Below, piece after piece: positions 41,685-51,094 of a stretch of 64,000 bases of DNA. The first letter of the stretch is position 1; the number at the start of each line of letters is the position of its first letter. Origin of the DNA: Streptomyces nigrescens (GTDB lineage: Bacteria > Actinomycetota > Actinomycetes > Streptomycetales > Streptomycetaceae); the NCBI GenBank assembly GCA_024349765.1, contig AP026073.1:6510001-6574000 (forward strand). Direction: 5' to 3'. Under the pieces are notes generated by a model. That model searched no databases, was not told the DNA's origin, and saw only the letters and a program-made list of their open reading frames with translations. The position numbers and the translations under genes were made by a program.

Positions 41685-41824
41685 GCTGTCGTTCCTCCTC
41701 GTTAGGGCCGGCGGACCGATTGGCGGTACCGCCGCAGGGCGCGCGGGAGCGCGGCGTCGTCGATGCCCGCCACCTAGTATCTCCGTTCCCGGGCACGAGA
41801 CGAACAAGAGGGGCGGTTTGAGCG

Positions 41825-42841
41825 ATGGAATTCCTGGCCGGCGGTCGCGCGGAGGTCCGCATCACCCGTGCTGACGTGGGCAAAAGGGTATCCGTCCGGC
41901 GCCTCACCGGGGACCGGGAGGGGGGAGCGGCGTTCACGGACGCGGTCGGGGTGCTCACATCGTGGGACGAGGGTGTGCTGAGCATCACACGCCGCTCCGG
42001 TGAGTGCGTACGGATCGAGGAGTCCTCACTGGTCGCCGCCAAGGTCGTGCCCGCGGCCCGGCCCCGCAGGAAGGTCCCCTCCGCCGGCGCGCGCGAGCTC
42101 CAGGAGGTCGCGGCGCGCGGCTGGCCCGCCACGGAGACCGAGCGTCTCGGGGAGTGGACGCTGCGGGCGAGCGGGGGATTTTCCCGGCGGGGCAATTCGG
42201 TGCTGCCGGTCGGCGATCCCGGTGTGCCGCTGGACACCGCGCTGGAGCGGATCGCGCAGTGGTACGCGGCGCGCGGGCTGCCGCCGGTGATCGTGGTCGC
42301 CACCGGGCGCGCGGACGCCGACGAGGCGCTCGCCGCCGAGCTGGAGCGGCGCGGCTGGGAGGGCGAGGCGCACACCCGGGTCCTGATCTCGGCGCTGGCC
42401 CCGCTGGCCGACACCGACGCGGACCTCTCCCGCGTCACGCTGTCCCGGGAGCCGGACGAGTCCTGGCTGGCCCTCTACAACCGGACCGGCGACGCCGGCG
42501 GCCCGGGCCCCGCGGCGCTGAAGGTGCTGACCGGCGGCCCGTCGGTGTGGTTCGCGACGGTACGGGGCGAGGACGGCGGGGCGGCGGCCATCGGGCGGCT
42601 GGTCGTGGACGGTCGTTGGGCGGGCTTCGCGGCGGTGGAGGTGGCCGCGGCCCAGCGGCGGCGGGGACTGGCCTCGCTGGTCATGGCGGCGCTCGCCGAA
42701 CGGGCGCTGGACGAGGGCGCCTCCGCGGCGTACCTCCAGGTCGAGGCGGACAACGCGGGCGCGCTGGCGCTCTACGAGCGGCTCGGCTTCACCGACCACC
42801 ACGGCTATCACTACCGGCGGGCCCTGCCCGGCGGGCGCTGA
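41825..42841 (+). CDS. GNAT family N-acetyltransferase
   Basis: 338 residues from ATG 41825. An N-terminal SH3-like beta domain (E-V-R-I-T-R-A-D-V-G-K-R-V-S-V-R-R) is followed by a GNAT acetyltransferase fold; the acetyl-CoA site V-E-V-A-A-A-Q-R-R-R-G-L-A-S-L-V is near residue 280. The combination resembles mycobacterial Rv0428c-like proteins. Substrate unknown. Followed after 17 bp by the SirB1-type gene, so co-transcription is likely. Divergent from ferredoxin. Confidence 0.88.
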   Translation: MEFLAGGRAEVRITRADVGKRVSVRRLTGDREGGAAFTDAVGVLTSWDEGVLSITRRSGECVRIEESSLVAAKVVPAARPRRKVPSAGARELQEVAARGWPATETERLGEWTLRASGGFSRRGNSVLPVGDPGVPLDTALERIAQWYAARGLPPVIVVATGRADADEALAAELERRGWEGEAHTRVLISALAPLADTDADLSRVTLSREPDESWLALYNRTGDAGGPGPAALKVLTGGPSVWFATVRGEDGGAAAIGRLVVDGRWAGFAAVEVAAAQRRRGLASLVMAALAERALDEGASAAYLQVEADNAGALALYERLGFTDHHGYHYRRALPGGR

Positions 42842-42858
42842 ACGGGTATCGGTCAGGT

Positions 42859-43728
42859 ATGGCATCCCGTACGCCTGAGGAACCCGGGCCGGAGTCGGAC
42901 GCGCGGGCCGCGCGGCGGCACCGGTTCGCCGCGGCCGCGCGCGAGGAGCGGCCCGATCTGTCCCTGCTCTGCCTGCTGGTGGCGGCCGAGGCCGATCCGG
43001 GGCTGGACGAGGCGGGCATGGACGCGGCCCAGATCGAGCTGGACCGGCTGGCCGGGCTGCTGCCGTACCACCCGGCGGGCGGCCCGGGGGCGTGGGCCCG
43101 CAATCTGGCCGAGCTGCTCGGCACCCGCTGCGGCTTCGGCGGCTCGCCCGCCGACTACCGGCGGCTGGAGTCCTCGCTGCTGCACGAGGTGCTGCGGCGC
43201 CGCCGCGGTCTGCCGATCCTGCTGTCGATCGTGTGGATGGAGGTCGCCCGGCGGGCCGGCGCACCGGTGTACGGGGTGGCGCTGCCGGGCCATTTCGTCG
43301 TCGGCTTCGGCGATCCGGCCGGGGCGCATGTGCTCGCCGACCCGTTCGCCGGCGGGCGGCCGCTCACCGACGAGGACGCGGCGCTGCTGGTCGCGGGGGC
43401 GACCGGCGGGCAGCTGACCCGGCCGATGACGGCCCCGGCCGATCCGCGGGAGATCGTGCTGCGGGTGCTCAACAACATCCGGGCCTGGGCCGAGGCCCGG
43501 CCCGAGCACAGCGCGGTGCAGCTGTGGGCGCTGGACCTGTCGCTGCTGCTGCCCAGCCATCCCGCGCGGCTGCGCCATGAGCGGGCCCAACTCCTGGTCC
43601 GGCGCGGGGAGTTCCTCGAAGGGGCGGCGGAGTTGACGGAGTACGCCGAGGTGGTGGCGGCGGTCGACCCGGCCGGTGCGGAGACGATCCGCCGTCAGGC
43701 CGCGGCGGCCCGCGCGATGCTCAACTGA
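42859..43728 (+). CDS. SirB1/transglutaminase-like family protein
   Basis: 289 residues from ATG 42859. It shows the transglutaminase-like core with R-R-R-R-G-L-P-I-L-L-S-I-V-W-M-E-V-A-R-R-A-G-A-P-V-Y-G-V-A-L-P-G-H-F; the catalytic Cys of true transglutaminases is replaced by Ser or Leu here, so an enzymatic role is doubtful. TPR-like C-terminus. Overlaps the opposite-strand PP2C gene by 34 bp at its 3' end. Confidence 0.85.
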   Translation: MASRTPEEPGPESDARAARRHRFAAAAREERPDLSLLCLLVAAEADPGLDEAGMDAAQIELDRLAGLLPYHPAGGPGAWARNLAELLGTRCGFGGSPADYRRLESSLLHEVLRRRRGLPILLSIVWMEVARRAGAPVYGVALPGHFVVGFGDPAGAHVLADPFAGGRPLTDEDAALLVAGATGGQLTRPMTAPADPREIVLRVLNNIRAWAEARPEHSAVQLWALDLSLLLPSHPARLRHERAQLLVRRGEFLEGAAELTEYAEVVAAVDPAGAETIRRQAAAARAMLN

Positions 43729-44828
43729 GCCGCCTCGGCCCGGCGGCCGACGACCAGGACGGTGGCGTCGTCCTTGAGGTCGCCGCCGGTGAAGCCCTCC
43801 AGGTCGGCCCGGAGGGTGCGGGCCAGCTCGGGCGGTTCCAGCCGACTCCAGCCGGCCAGCCGCTCGCCCAGGGGGTAGAAGGTGCCGTCCGGGCCGCGCG
43901 CCTCGGTCACGCCGTCCGTGCACAGCAGGATCCGGTCTCCGGGCTCCGGGCGGACCGGTGCGCCGCGCCGCGGTTCGCCGCCGAGCGTGCCCAGGCCCAG
44001 CGGCAGCCCGCCCTCGCCGTCCTGGCGCTCGTACACCGCGCCGTCGCGGATCAGGTAGTACGGGATGTGGCCGCAGGACAGCACCCGGCCGCGCGGCGGC
44101 CCGGTCCCGCCGTCCCGCACCTCCATCAGCAGCGCGGTGACGAACCGCTCGTCGGTGCCCTGCTCGGCCGAGCGCGCGTTGTAGCGGGCCAGCGCCTGCT
44201 CCATCCGGTCGGCCACCGTCTCCAGGGCGTCGTGGTAGTGCGCGGCCTCCCGGAACGCCGCCAGCACCTCCAGCCCGGCGCCGATCGCCGGCATGCCCTT
44301 GCCCTGTACGTCGCCGATCATCAGCCGCAGCCCGTGCGGGGTGTCGACGGCCTCGTAGATGTCGCCACCGACCCGGGCGCCCTCCTGGGCGGAGACGTAG
44401 AAGCCGTACGCCTCGACCGGGCCGGCGTGCAGCGGCAGCTCGCGCAGCATGGCCCGCTGCACGGTGTCGGCCACCAGGCTGGTCCGGGCGTGCAGTGCCT
44501 CCCGCTGGAGGCGGACGCGGCACAGCATCACGGAGAAGGCCGCGGCCAGGCAGGCCCCGAAGACGGCGGTGATCCGGCTGACCGGGGCCCAGTCGGCGAC
44601 GGTGAAGGTGTCGACGTACGTCAGGCACACCAGGTAGACGGCCGCGACCAGCACGGTCCGCCGCAGGGAGCAGCGCAGCGCGGCGTACAGCGGGGCGATG
44701 CCCAGGAAGGCGGACTGGTGCAGTTCGGGGCCGATGTCGACCGCGTCCAGGACCGTGACGCCGACGATCACGAGGATCAGCACCACGGTGGTGCCGCGGC
44801 CGCCTTCCGGGGCGCGGTTGAGGGGCAT
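43695..44828 (-). CDS. PP2C-type phosphatase (SpoIIE domain) membrane protein
   Basis: 377 residues from ATG 44828. Three or four N-terminal membrane helices (20-110), then a SpoIIE/PP2C domain with the metal-binding motifs V-G-G-D-I-Y-E, I-G-D-V-Q-G-K-G, and D-G-V-T-E. It dephosphorylates serine/threonine, often on anti-sigma antagonists in partner switching. No anti-sigma partner gene is adjacent. Its end overlaps the converging SirB1-type gene. Confidence 0.9.
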   Translation of the reverse strand: MPLNRAPEGGRGTTVVLILVIVGVTVLDAVDIGPELHQSAFLGIAPLYAALRCSLRRTVLVAAVYLVCLTYVDTFTVADWAPVSRITAVFGACLAAAFSVMLCRVRLQREALHARTSLVADTVQRAMLRELPLHAGPVEAYGFYVSAQEGARVGGDIYEAVDTPHGLRLMIGDVQGKGMPAIGAGLEVLAAFREAAHYHDALETVADRMEQALARYNARSAEQGTDERFVTALLMEVRDGGTGPPRGRVLSCGHIPYYLIRDGAVYERQDGEGGLPLGLGTLGGEPRRGAPVRPEPGDRILLCTDGVTEARGPDGTFYPLGERLAGWSRLEPPELARTLRADLEGFTGGDLKDDATVLVVGRRAEAAQLSIARAAAA

Positions 44829-44908
44829 AACACTTCAAGCCTGCGGGACGGGGCCCGACGGCGCACAGGGGCGAAGGTCCCCGGGGCAGGCCGCCGGCCC
44901 GCGGGTGC

Positions 44909-45514
44909 TTACAGCCAGCCCTTGTCGCGGGCCGTGCGGACCGCCTCGGCGCGGTTGCGGGCGCCGGTCTTCTGGATGGCGGTGGAGAGGTAGTTGCGGA
45001 CCGTGCCCTGGGACAGGTGGAGGGCGGCGGCGATCTCGGCGTTGGTGGCGCCGTCCGCGGCGGTCCGCAGCACCTCCCGTTCGCGCTCGGTGAGCGGGCT
45101 GGCGCCGTCGGCCAGCGCGGCCGCCGCCAGCGCCGGGTCGATGACCCGCTCGCCGCGCAGCACCCGGCGCACCGCGTCCGCGAGCCGGGCCGCCGGGGCG
45201 TCCTTGACCAGGAAGGCGTCCGCGCCGGCCTCCATGGCGCGGCGCAGATAGCCGGGGCGGCCGAAGGTGGTGAGGATGACGATCTTCACGCCGGGCAGTT
45301 CGCGGCGCAGCACGGCCGCCGCGTCCAGGCCGGTGAGGCCCGGCATCTCGATGTCCAGCAGGGCGACGTCCACGTCGTGCGCCCGGGCGGTGGCCAGCAC
45401 CTCGTCGCCGCGCGCCGCCTGTGCGACGACCTCCAGGTCCGCCTCCAGCGACAGCAGCGCGGCCAGCGCCTCCCGGACCATCGACTGGTCCTCGGCCAGC
45501 AACACCCTGATCAT
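44909..45514 (-). CDS. Response regulator (NarL/DesR family)
   Basis: 201 residues from ATG 45514. Receiver domain with phosphoacceptor Asp54 (A-L-L-D-I-E-M-P-G), then a LuxR-type helix-turn-helix (S-P-L-T-E-R-E-R-E-V-L-R ... T-N-A-E-I-A-A-A-L-H-L-S-Q-G-T-V-R-N-Y-L). It acts as a DNA-binding activator under control of the histidine kinase just upstream (54 bp). Last gene of the ABC/two-component operon. Confidence 0.94.
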   Translation of the reverse strand: MIRVLLAEDQSMVREALAALLSLEADLEVVAQAARGDEVLATARAHDVDVALLDIEMPGLTGLDAAAVLRRELPGVKIVILTTFGRPGYLRRAMEAGADAFLVKDAPAARLADAVRRVLRGERVIDPALAAAALADGASPLTEREREVLRTAADGATNAEIAAALHLSQGTVRNYLSTAIQKTGARNRAEAVRTARDKGWL

Positions 45515-45568
45515 GCCGGTCAGCTTAGAGGGTGGGCGGGGGCCTTCGGGCGGGCGTACGGCGGCTGG

Positions 45569-46810
45569 CTACGCCTGGCCCGGCAGCGGCTCCGCGGCGG
45601 TCTCGGCGACGGGCGGCGAGGGGGCCGGGGCGGCCAGGGGCACGTAGGCGCGCAGCGCGAAGCCGCGGCCGCGCGGGGCCGGGCCGGTCTCCAGGCGGCC
45701 GTCGGTCAGGGCCAGGCGCTCGCGCAGGCCGGTCAGGCCGTTGCCGTCGTGGCCGCCGCCGCGCGGCGGCCCGATGCCGTCGTCGATGACCGCGAGGCAC
45801 AGGTAGCGCCGCTCGTCGGCCTCCCACTCCTCGGTCAGCAGCAGCTCGCAGCGGCGGGCGCCGCTGTGCCGGACGACGTTGGTGACGGCCTCGCGCAGCG
45901 CCCAGGCCAGGGCGCCCTCCTCGTCGGCCGCCAGGCCCCGGTGCTCGTCGTCCAGCGCCGGGTCGACGGCGGCGGTGATGCCGGCGGTGCGCAGCGCGGC
46001 CCGGACCCCGGCCAGCTCGACGGCGATCCGGGGGCGGCGGTAGCCGGTGACCGCCTCCCGCACGTCGACCAGGGCCTGCCGGCTGACCCGTTCGATGTCG
46101 GCGACCTGGCGGGCGGCGTCGTCCGGGCGGTCCGGCAGCATCCGGCCGGCCAGCTCGCTCTTGAGCGTGATCAGGGAGAGCGAGTGGCCGAGCAGGTCGT
46201 GCAGATCGCGGGCGAGCCGCAGCCGCTCTTCGTTGGCGGCGAGCCGGGCGACCTCCTGGCGGGCGGCGCGCAGCTCCTCGGTCGTACGGATCAGGTGCTG
46301 CACGCCGACCATCGCGAACCCGCTGAGCAGGCAGGGCAGGGCGTACGCGAAGAGGTACATCCGCACGTCCGGGTAGCGCGTGCCGACCAGGACGAGGACG
46401 GCGGTCAGCGCCGGGATGGCCCACCGGGACGTCCGGAAGGGCTGGGTGACCGCGACCGCGACGGACACGAACGTGAACAGCACCAGCCATTCCGGGCCGA
46501 GCGTCCAGGACAGCAGCACGGCCAGCGCCGCGATGAACACCGCGCACGCCCGGAGCGCGCCCGAGGGCATCGGCCTTTGGGCCATGTGCCGGAAGACCAG
46601 GGTGAAGTAGACGCCGACGAACGTCAGGAAACCGACCCAGCCCAGCACCTCGTGGACCGGGGACAGTCCGCCCTCGGCGAGGCTCCCGATCGGGCCCGCG
46701 AGGTACCCGAACCAGATGACGATCCAGGCGGACTTCACCAGTGCCTGGCGGCGGGTGCGCGGCGGGGTGCCGATCTTCACCGGGTTGTCGTCGGTCTCCG
46801 CTCCGCTCAT
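45569..46810 (-). CDS. Sensor histidine kinase (DesK type)
   Basis: 413 residues from ATG 46810. Five membrane helices occupy about 25-175, a short linker follows, and the HisKA_3 motif has its phosphorylated His at 204 (R-D-L-H-D-L-L-G-H-S-L). The ATP-binding N and G boxes (E-A-V-T-N-V-V-R-H-S, D-D-G-I-G, G-N-G-L-T-G-L-R-E-R) are complete. Senses the membrane state and signals to the response regulator. Overlaps the permease stop by 4 bp. Confidence 0.93.
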   Translation of the reverse strand: MSGAETDDNPVKIGTPPRTRRQALVKSAWIVIWFGYLAGPIGSLAEGGLSPVHEVLGWVGFLTFVGVYFTLVFRHMAQRPMPSGALRACAVFIAALAVLLSWTLGPEWLVLFTFVSVAVAVTQPFRTSRWAIPALTAVLVLVGTRYPDVRMYLFAYALPCLLSGFAMVGVQHLIRTTEELRAARQEVARLAANEERLRLARDLHDLLGHSLSLITLKSELAGRMLPDRPDDAARQVADIERVSRQALVDVREAVTGYRRPRIAVELAGVRAALRTAGITAAVDPALDDEHRGLAADEEGALAWALREAVTNVVRHSGARRCELLLTEEWEADERRYLCLAVIDDGIGPPRGGGHDGNGLTGLRERLALTDGRLETGPAPRGRGFALRAYVPLAAPAPSPPVAETAAEPLPGQA

Positions 46811-47544
46811 GCCCTGCGGGTGTCCTTCCGGTAGAGCCAGGCCGCGCCGCCGGCGAACAGCACCAGGTAGCCGGCGAGGATGGCGATGTCCTTCACGTGT
46901 GGCGCGGCGCCGGCCTCGACGGCGGTGCCGAGCGCCGTGTACGCGTGGGTGGGCAGCCATTCGGCGATGTCCTGCACCCACTGCGGCAGGATCGTCAGCG
47001 GCATCCACAGGCCGCCGAGGAACGCCAGGCCGAAGTAGATCAGCATGGCGATCGGGCGGACCGCGTCACCGGTGGCCAGATAGCCGATGGCGACGCCCAG
47101 GGCGGCGAAGACGAAGCTGCCGAGCCAGGTGCCGGCGGCGATCGCCAGCCACTGCCAGGCCTCCAGCCGGACGCCCTTGACGAGGGCGGCGGCGAGCATG
47201 ACCAGCACGATCGACGGCAGGCTGACGGTCGCGGCGGCGGCCATCTTGGCGGCGACGTAGCCGCGGCCCGGCAGGGCGGTCAGCCGCAGCTGCCGCACCC
47301 ACCCCTTCTCGCGCTCCTTGGCGATGCGCTCGCTGTTGCCCAGCAGCACGGCGGTCATGGCACCGAATGCTGCCATGGACACCATGAAGTACAGCCCCAT
47401 GTCCAGTTTCATGCCGGGGAGCGGCGTGCTGTCCGCGCCGCCGGCGATGATCAGGTACAGCGCCGGCGGGTAGATCACCGAGAAGAACATGAACTTCTTG
47501 TTGCGCAGCGCGCGGACGATCTCCAGCTTGATCAGGGTGGTCAT
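46807..47544 (-). CDS. ABC-2 type permease
   Basis: 245 residues from ATG 47544 with six membrane helices and the family's central E-R-E-K-G-W-V-R-Q-L loop. Forms a bacterial exporter with the ATPase encoded just upstream (ATGA overlap); likely exports a drug, lipid or antibiotic. Substrate unknown. Its stop overlaps the histidine kinase start by 4 bp. Confidence 0.93.
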   Translation of the reverse strand: MTTLIKLEIVRALRNKKFMFFSVIYPPALYLIIAGGADSTPLPGMKLDMGLYFMVSMAAFGAMTAVLLGNSERIAKEREKGWVRQLRLTALPGRGYVAAKMAAAATVSLPSIVLVMLAAALVKGVRLEAWQWLAIAAGTWLGSFVFAALGVAIGYLATGDAVRPIAMLIYFGLAFLGGLWMPLTILPQWVQDIAEWLPTHAYTALGTAVEAGAAPHVKDIAILAGYLVLFAGGAAWLYRKDTRRA

Positions 47545-48536
47545 CGGGCCGCCTCCTCGGCGGTGGCGGGGCTCTGGTCGGACGCGGTGGTGAGGGCGAT
47601 GAAGGCCTGCTCCAGGCCGAGGCCGGCGACCTCCAGGTTGTGCGGGTAGAGGCCGAGGCGGTAGACGGCGTGCACGGTGGCGTCGGCGTCCTGGGACTGG
47701 ATCCGGACGGTGCGCCCGGAGCCCGCGGCGGAGCCGCTGTTGGACACGGTCAGCGAGGTCAGGTACGGCAGGCCGTGCAGCGCGTCGTGGTCGACCGGCT
47801 CGTCGAGGTCGAAGGTGACCCGGCGGGCGCCGGCCCGGGCCTTGATCTCGGCGGCGGTGCCGTCGGCCAGCACCCGGCCGCGGTGCAGCACGATCACCCG
47901 GTCGGCGATCGCGTCGGCCTCTTCGAGGTAGTGGGTGGCGAACAGCACCGTGCGGCCCTGCTGGGCCTGTCGGCGCATCGTGCCCCAGAAGGTCTGCCGG
48001 GCCGAGACGTCCATGCCGGTGGTCGGCTCGTCCAGCACGATCAGGTCGTTGGCGCCGGCGGTGGCGAGCGCGAAGCGGACCCGCTGCTCCTGGCCGCCGG
48101 AGAGCTTGTCGACCATGCGGTCGGCGATCTCGGTGATGCCGGCGGTGTCCATGATGTCGTCGAGCGGATAGCCGCGCGGGTGCAGATCGCGGGCGAGCTT
48201 CACCAGCTCCCGGACCTTGACGCCCTCCATCAGGCCGCCGCTCTGCAGCATGGCGCCGACCCTGCCCTGCTCGATGGCGTGCTGCGGGGTCGTGCCGAAG
48301 AGGGTCACCGTGCCGGTGTCCGCGCCGCGCAGGCCGAGCAGCAGGTCGAGGGTGGAGGACTTGCCGGCCCCGTTCGGGCCGAGGAGGGCGACGGTCTCGC
48401 CGGGGTGCAGCTCCAGGTTCAGGTCGGCGACCGCGCGCACCGCGCCGTAGCTCTTGCTGACCTGACGGAAGCTGACCACCGGTGCCCGGTCCGCCTCCTG
48501 GGCGGTGGTGGCTGTGCTGGTCGCTGTCGTCGTCAT
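47541..48536 (-). CDS. ABC transporter ATP-binding protein (drug-export type)
   Basis: 331 residues from ATG 48536. Walker A G-P-N-G-A-G-K-S (53-60), signature L-S-G-G-Q-E-Q-R-V-R, Walker B L-I-V-L-D-E-P-T-T-G-M-D, and a C-terminal D-L-D-E-P extension as in DrrA/NodI-type ATPases. First gene of a four-gene operon with the permease, kinase and regulator; the combination is typical of Bce/Liab-like resistance or lipid homeostasis modules. Confidence 0.93.
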   Translation of the reverse strand: MTTTATSTATTAQEADRAPVVSFRQVSKSYGAVRAVADLNLELHPGETVALLGPNGAGKSSTLDLLLGLRGADTGTVTLFGTTPQHAIEQGRVGAMLQSGGLMEGVKVRELVKLARDLHPRGYPLDDIMDTAGITEIADRMVDKLSGGQEQRVRFALATAGANDLIVLDEPTTGMDVSARQTFWGTMRRQAQQGRTVLFATHYLEEADAIADRVIVLHRGRVLADGTAAEIKARAGARRVTFDLDEPVDHDALHGLPYLTSLTVSNSGSAAGSGRTVRIQSQDADATVHAVYRLGLYPHNLEVAGLGLEQAFIALTTASDQSPATAEEAAR

Positions 48537-48613
48537 GCTGCCAGCTTCCCGGTCGCGCCCCGGTGCCCGGCAGTGTCGGACGTACGCACTCCGGCATGAC
48601 ATCTGTCATGGGG

Positions 48614-48670
48614 GAGGCCCCCTAGGGGTTCTCCCGGGGCGGTGCGCCGGGAGTGCCTCCAGGGGGCCTC
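48614..48670. repeat. Long inverted repeat (GC-rich hairpin)
   Basis: GAGGCCCCCT (48614-48623) pairs perfectly with AGGGGGCCTC (48661-48670), and inside it CTCCCGG (48631-48637) pairs with CCGGGAG (48647-48653). Together they can form a branched hairpin of the streptomycete intergenic kind. Lies between the ABC operon and the 48714 gene, probably a terminator of the latter. Confidence 0.65.
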
Positions 48671-48713
48671 GGGCCGGTGGCCGGCCGGTCGGCCGGAGTC
48701 GTACGGTCCGCGG

Positions 48714-50876
48714 TCAGCCGTCCGCGCCGACGGTCTGGACCCGCTCGGCGGGGGTGCGGCCGAGCAGCGCCTTGGCGACCGCGCTGGCCACCTCCTCGAC
48801 GGTGACCGGCTTCTTCGAGCCGTCGCCCTTGGTGAGCAGGACGCCGTTGAAGGTGTCGCCGTAGAGCTCCTTCAGGGCCGTCCGGTCGTAGTACGGCACC
48901 AGCTCGCCGTTGCTGCCGATCTTGAACGACAGGAACTTCGGGATGGACTTCTGCGGGCTGAACGAGACCGCGTGAGCACCCGAACGGACCGTCACCAGGC
49001 CGGACATCGCGGGCTCGGCGTACTGCTTCATCGCCCGGTCCACCGCGGCCTTGCTCACCCGCGGCTGCTGGGTGCCGGCGGTGAGCACGACGGGGGTGTC
49101 GGTGCCGTTGGTGACCCGCTCGCGGTAGGCGTCGGTGACCTTCTGGCGGGACGCCTTGACGTCGATCGCCTTGTGCGGGACGCCGTAGTGGGGCACCGCC
49201 TTGCCGTTCTCGAAGGTGATCCCGCCGTCCTCGGCGGCGCCGCCGGGACCGGCGACGTTCTCCAGCGCGACGGCCAGCTTCTCGTCGTCGACGACCATGG
49301 CGGGCTTGGCCGTTCGGTCGACGCCGAACAGCGAGCCGATGACGGAGACCGGGTTGTAGTCCCGGCCGGCCGCGTTGCGGACCGTCGCCTGCGGGTCGAT
49401 GTCCAGGCCCGCCTTGGCCGGCAGCAGGGTCTCGGCCTTGCCGTCGACGGTGAGCTTGAGCGGCGCGGTGCGGCGGTCCTTGAGCGCCGACTCCAGCTTC
49501 TTGACGGCCTCTTCCTTGGTGGTGCCGCCGATGTCCACGCCGAGCGCGGTGGTGCCGTTGGGCACGTCGGCGTGGTCGAGCAGCAGGCCCGCGCCGTAGG
49601 CGACGCCGGCCAGGACGACGACCGCGACGCCCGCCAGGACCAGCTTGTTGCGGCCCTTCTTGGGCGGGTTGATCGGCTCGGGGATCTTGGGCCGCGGCTT
49701 GGGGGCCGCGCTGTCGCCGTCACCCGGTGCGGAGGCGAACGGCGAGGGGGCCGACGGGCCGTCCGCCCCGGGGGTCGCCGGGATGCCGCTGACCAGGGTG
49801 TCGCCGGACACCCGGTCGCGGCGGCCGGGCGCCTGGCCCCGGGTGCCGCCCTTCGGGCCGCCCTTCGGGCCGCCGGACGCCGGGCCGGCCTGCGAGCCGG
49901 GCAGACCGCCCGAGATGCCGCCGGCGCCGAGGCCGCTGCCCGGGCCGGTCAGCGGACCGGGGGCCTGCGGGGTGAGTTCGGCGGTGTCGTCGATCTTCGG
50001 TGCCGGGCCGCTGAAGCCGGGCGGGAGGTTGAGCGCCGAGTCGCCCGTGGCCGGGCCCGTCGTGGGGCCGGCGGGGCCGTTCGGGCCGGGCACCGGGGCG
50101 TCGAAGGGGCTGTGGTCCCGGGTCACGCCGGTGGGGGCGTCGAACGGCGAGGCGCTGCCGTGGCCCGCGCCGTCGAACGGCGAACCGGGGTCCCGCGGGC
50201 CGCCGTCGAAGGGCGAACCGGCGTCCCGCTGCCCGCCGTCGAACGGCGAGGGGCCACCGGACCGGGCGCCCTCGTCGAACGGCGAGGTGCCGCCCTGCGC
50301 CGCCGGGGCGTCGGAGAAGTACGGCAGGTCGGGGCGCTGGGGCGTGCCGGTGCCCGACGGGCCGCGCGGCGGGGTCGTACCGCCCGGGGCGGGCGGCGCG
50401 GGGTGCGATCCGGTGCTCGACGACGAGCCGGCCGCCGGGGCCGGCCCGGCCTGCGGCTTGCGCGGCGCGAACCAGTCGCTGGTCTTCTCGCCGCGGCCGC
50501 CCGTGGTGGCGTCGTCCGCGGCGGCCTCCGGGCGGGGGGTGCTGCCGGTGCGTTCGGCACCGCGCTCGGCACCGCGCGCCGGGCGCGGGGCGCCGCGGGA
50601 ACCGCCGGACGCGGCCGATCCGTTCATGCCGGACTCCTCACCGACGGGCTTGCGCACGACGACCGGCGGGATCGGGCGGGAGCCCGGAATGTTGATCTTG
50701 ATCCGCGTCGTCAGCGTGGTCTCGGTCTTGGGCTCCTCCGGCTGCGCCGCGGCACCGGGCGCCAGCGCCTCGTCGGCGTCTCCCCTGGGCGAGCCGTACG
50801 GCGGCGTCCCTGACGGGTACGCGGCTCCGCCACGGCCCCGCGGGCCGGAGGACGAACTGTCAGATTCACGACTCAA
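48714..50876 (-). CDS. Peptidoglycan-binding (PG_binding_4) membrane protein
   Basis: 720 residues from TTG 50876 (GGAGAA upstream). The first about 400 residues are disordered, Pro/Gly/Ser-rich, with six S-P-F-D repeats, then a membrane helix (L-V-L-A-G-V-A-V-V-V-L-A-G-V-A-Y-G). The outer part has two PG_binding_4-like domains (A-L-G-V-D-I-G-G-T-T-K-E-E-A and V-P-H-Y-G-V). The VanW or YkuD catalytic domain usual in relatives is absent, so it may only bind or scaffold the wall. Confidence 0.82.
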   Translation of the reverse strand: MSRESDSSSSGPRGRGGAAYPSGTPPYGSPRGDADEALAPGAAAQPEEPKTETTLTTRIKINIPGSRPIPPVVVRKPVGEESGMNGSAASGGSRGAPRPARGAERGAERTGSTPRPEAAADDATTGGRGEKTSDWFAPRKPQAGPAPAAGSSSSTGSHPAPPAPGGTTPPRGPSGTGTPQRPDLPYFSDAPAAQGGTSPFDEGARSGGPSPFDGGQRDAGSPFDGGPRDPGSPFDGAGHGSASPFDAPTGVTRDHSPFDAPVPGPNGPAGPTTGPATGDSALNLPPGFSGPAPKIDDTAELTPQAPGPLTGPGSGLGAGGISGGLPGSQAGPASGGPKGGPKGGTRGQAPGRRDRVSGDTLVSGIPATPGADGPSAPSPFASAPGDGDSAAPKPRPKIPEPINPPKKGRNKLVLAGVAVVVLAGVAYGAGLLLDHADVPNGTTALGVDIGGTTKEEAVKKLESALKDRRTAPLKLTVDGKAETLLPAKAGLDIDPQATVRNAAGRDYNPVSVIGSLFGVDRTAKPAMVVDDEKLAVALENVAGPGGAAEDGGITFENGKAVPHYGVPHKAIDVKASRQKVTDAYRERVTNGTDTPVVLTAGTQQPRVSKAAVDRAMKQYAEPAMSGLVTVRSGAHAVSFSPQKSIPKFLSFKIGSNGELVPYYDRTALKELYGDTFNGVLLTKGDGSKKPVTVEEVASAVAKALLGRTPAERVQTVGADG

Positions 50877-51094
50877 AGCAGGTTCTCCCGGTTGGCGCTC
50901 CGCCGCTCGTCAGAGATGATCCCCGGCCTCAGGACCGGAGGGTGCCCCCAGGGCGGCGCGACGGCGCGCACCACCATACTGTCCGCCGGGGGCGGGCACC
51001 CGGGGAGCTTACGAACACCGCCACCATGGGCGAACCCCCTGCGCCGGGGCCGTTCGCCCGGACCCGCGCGGCATACGTCCCGGTATGCACCACG

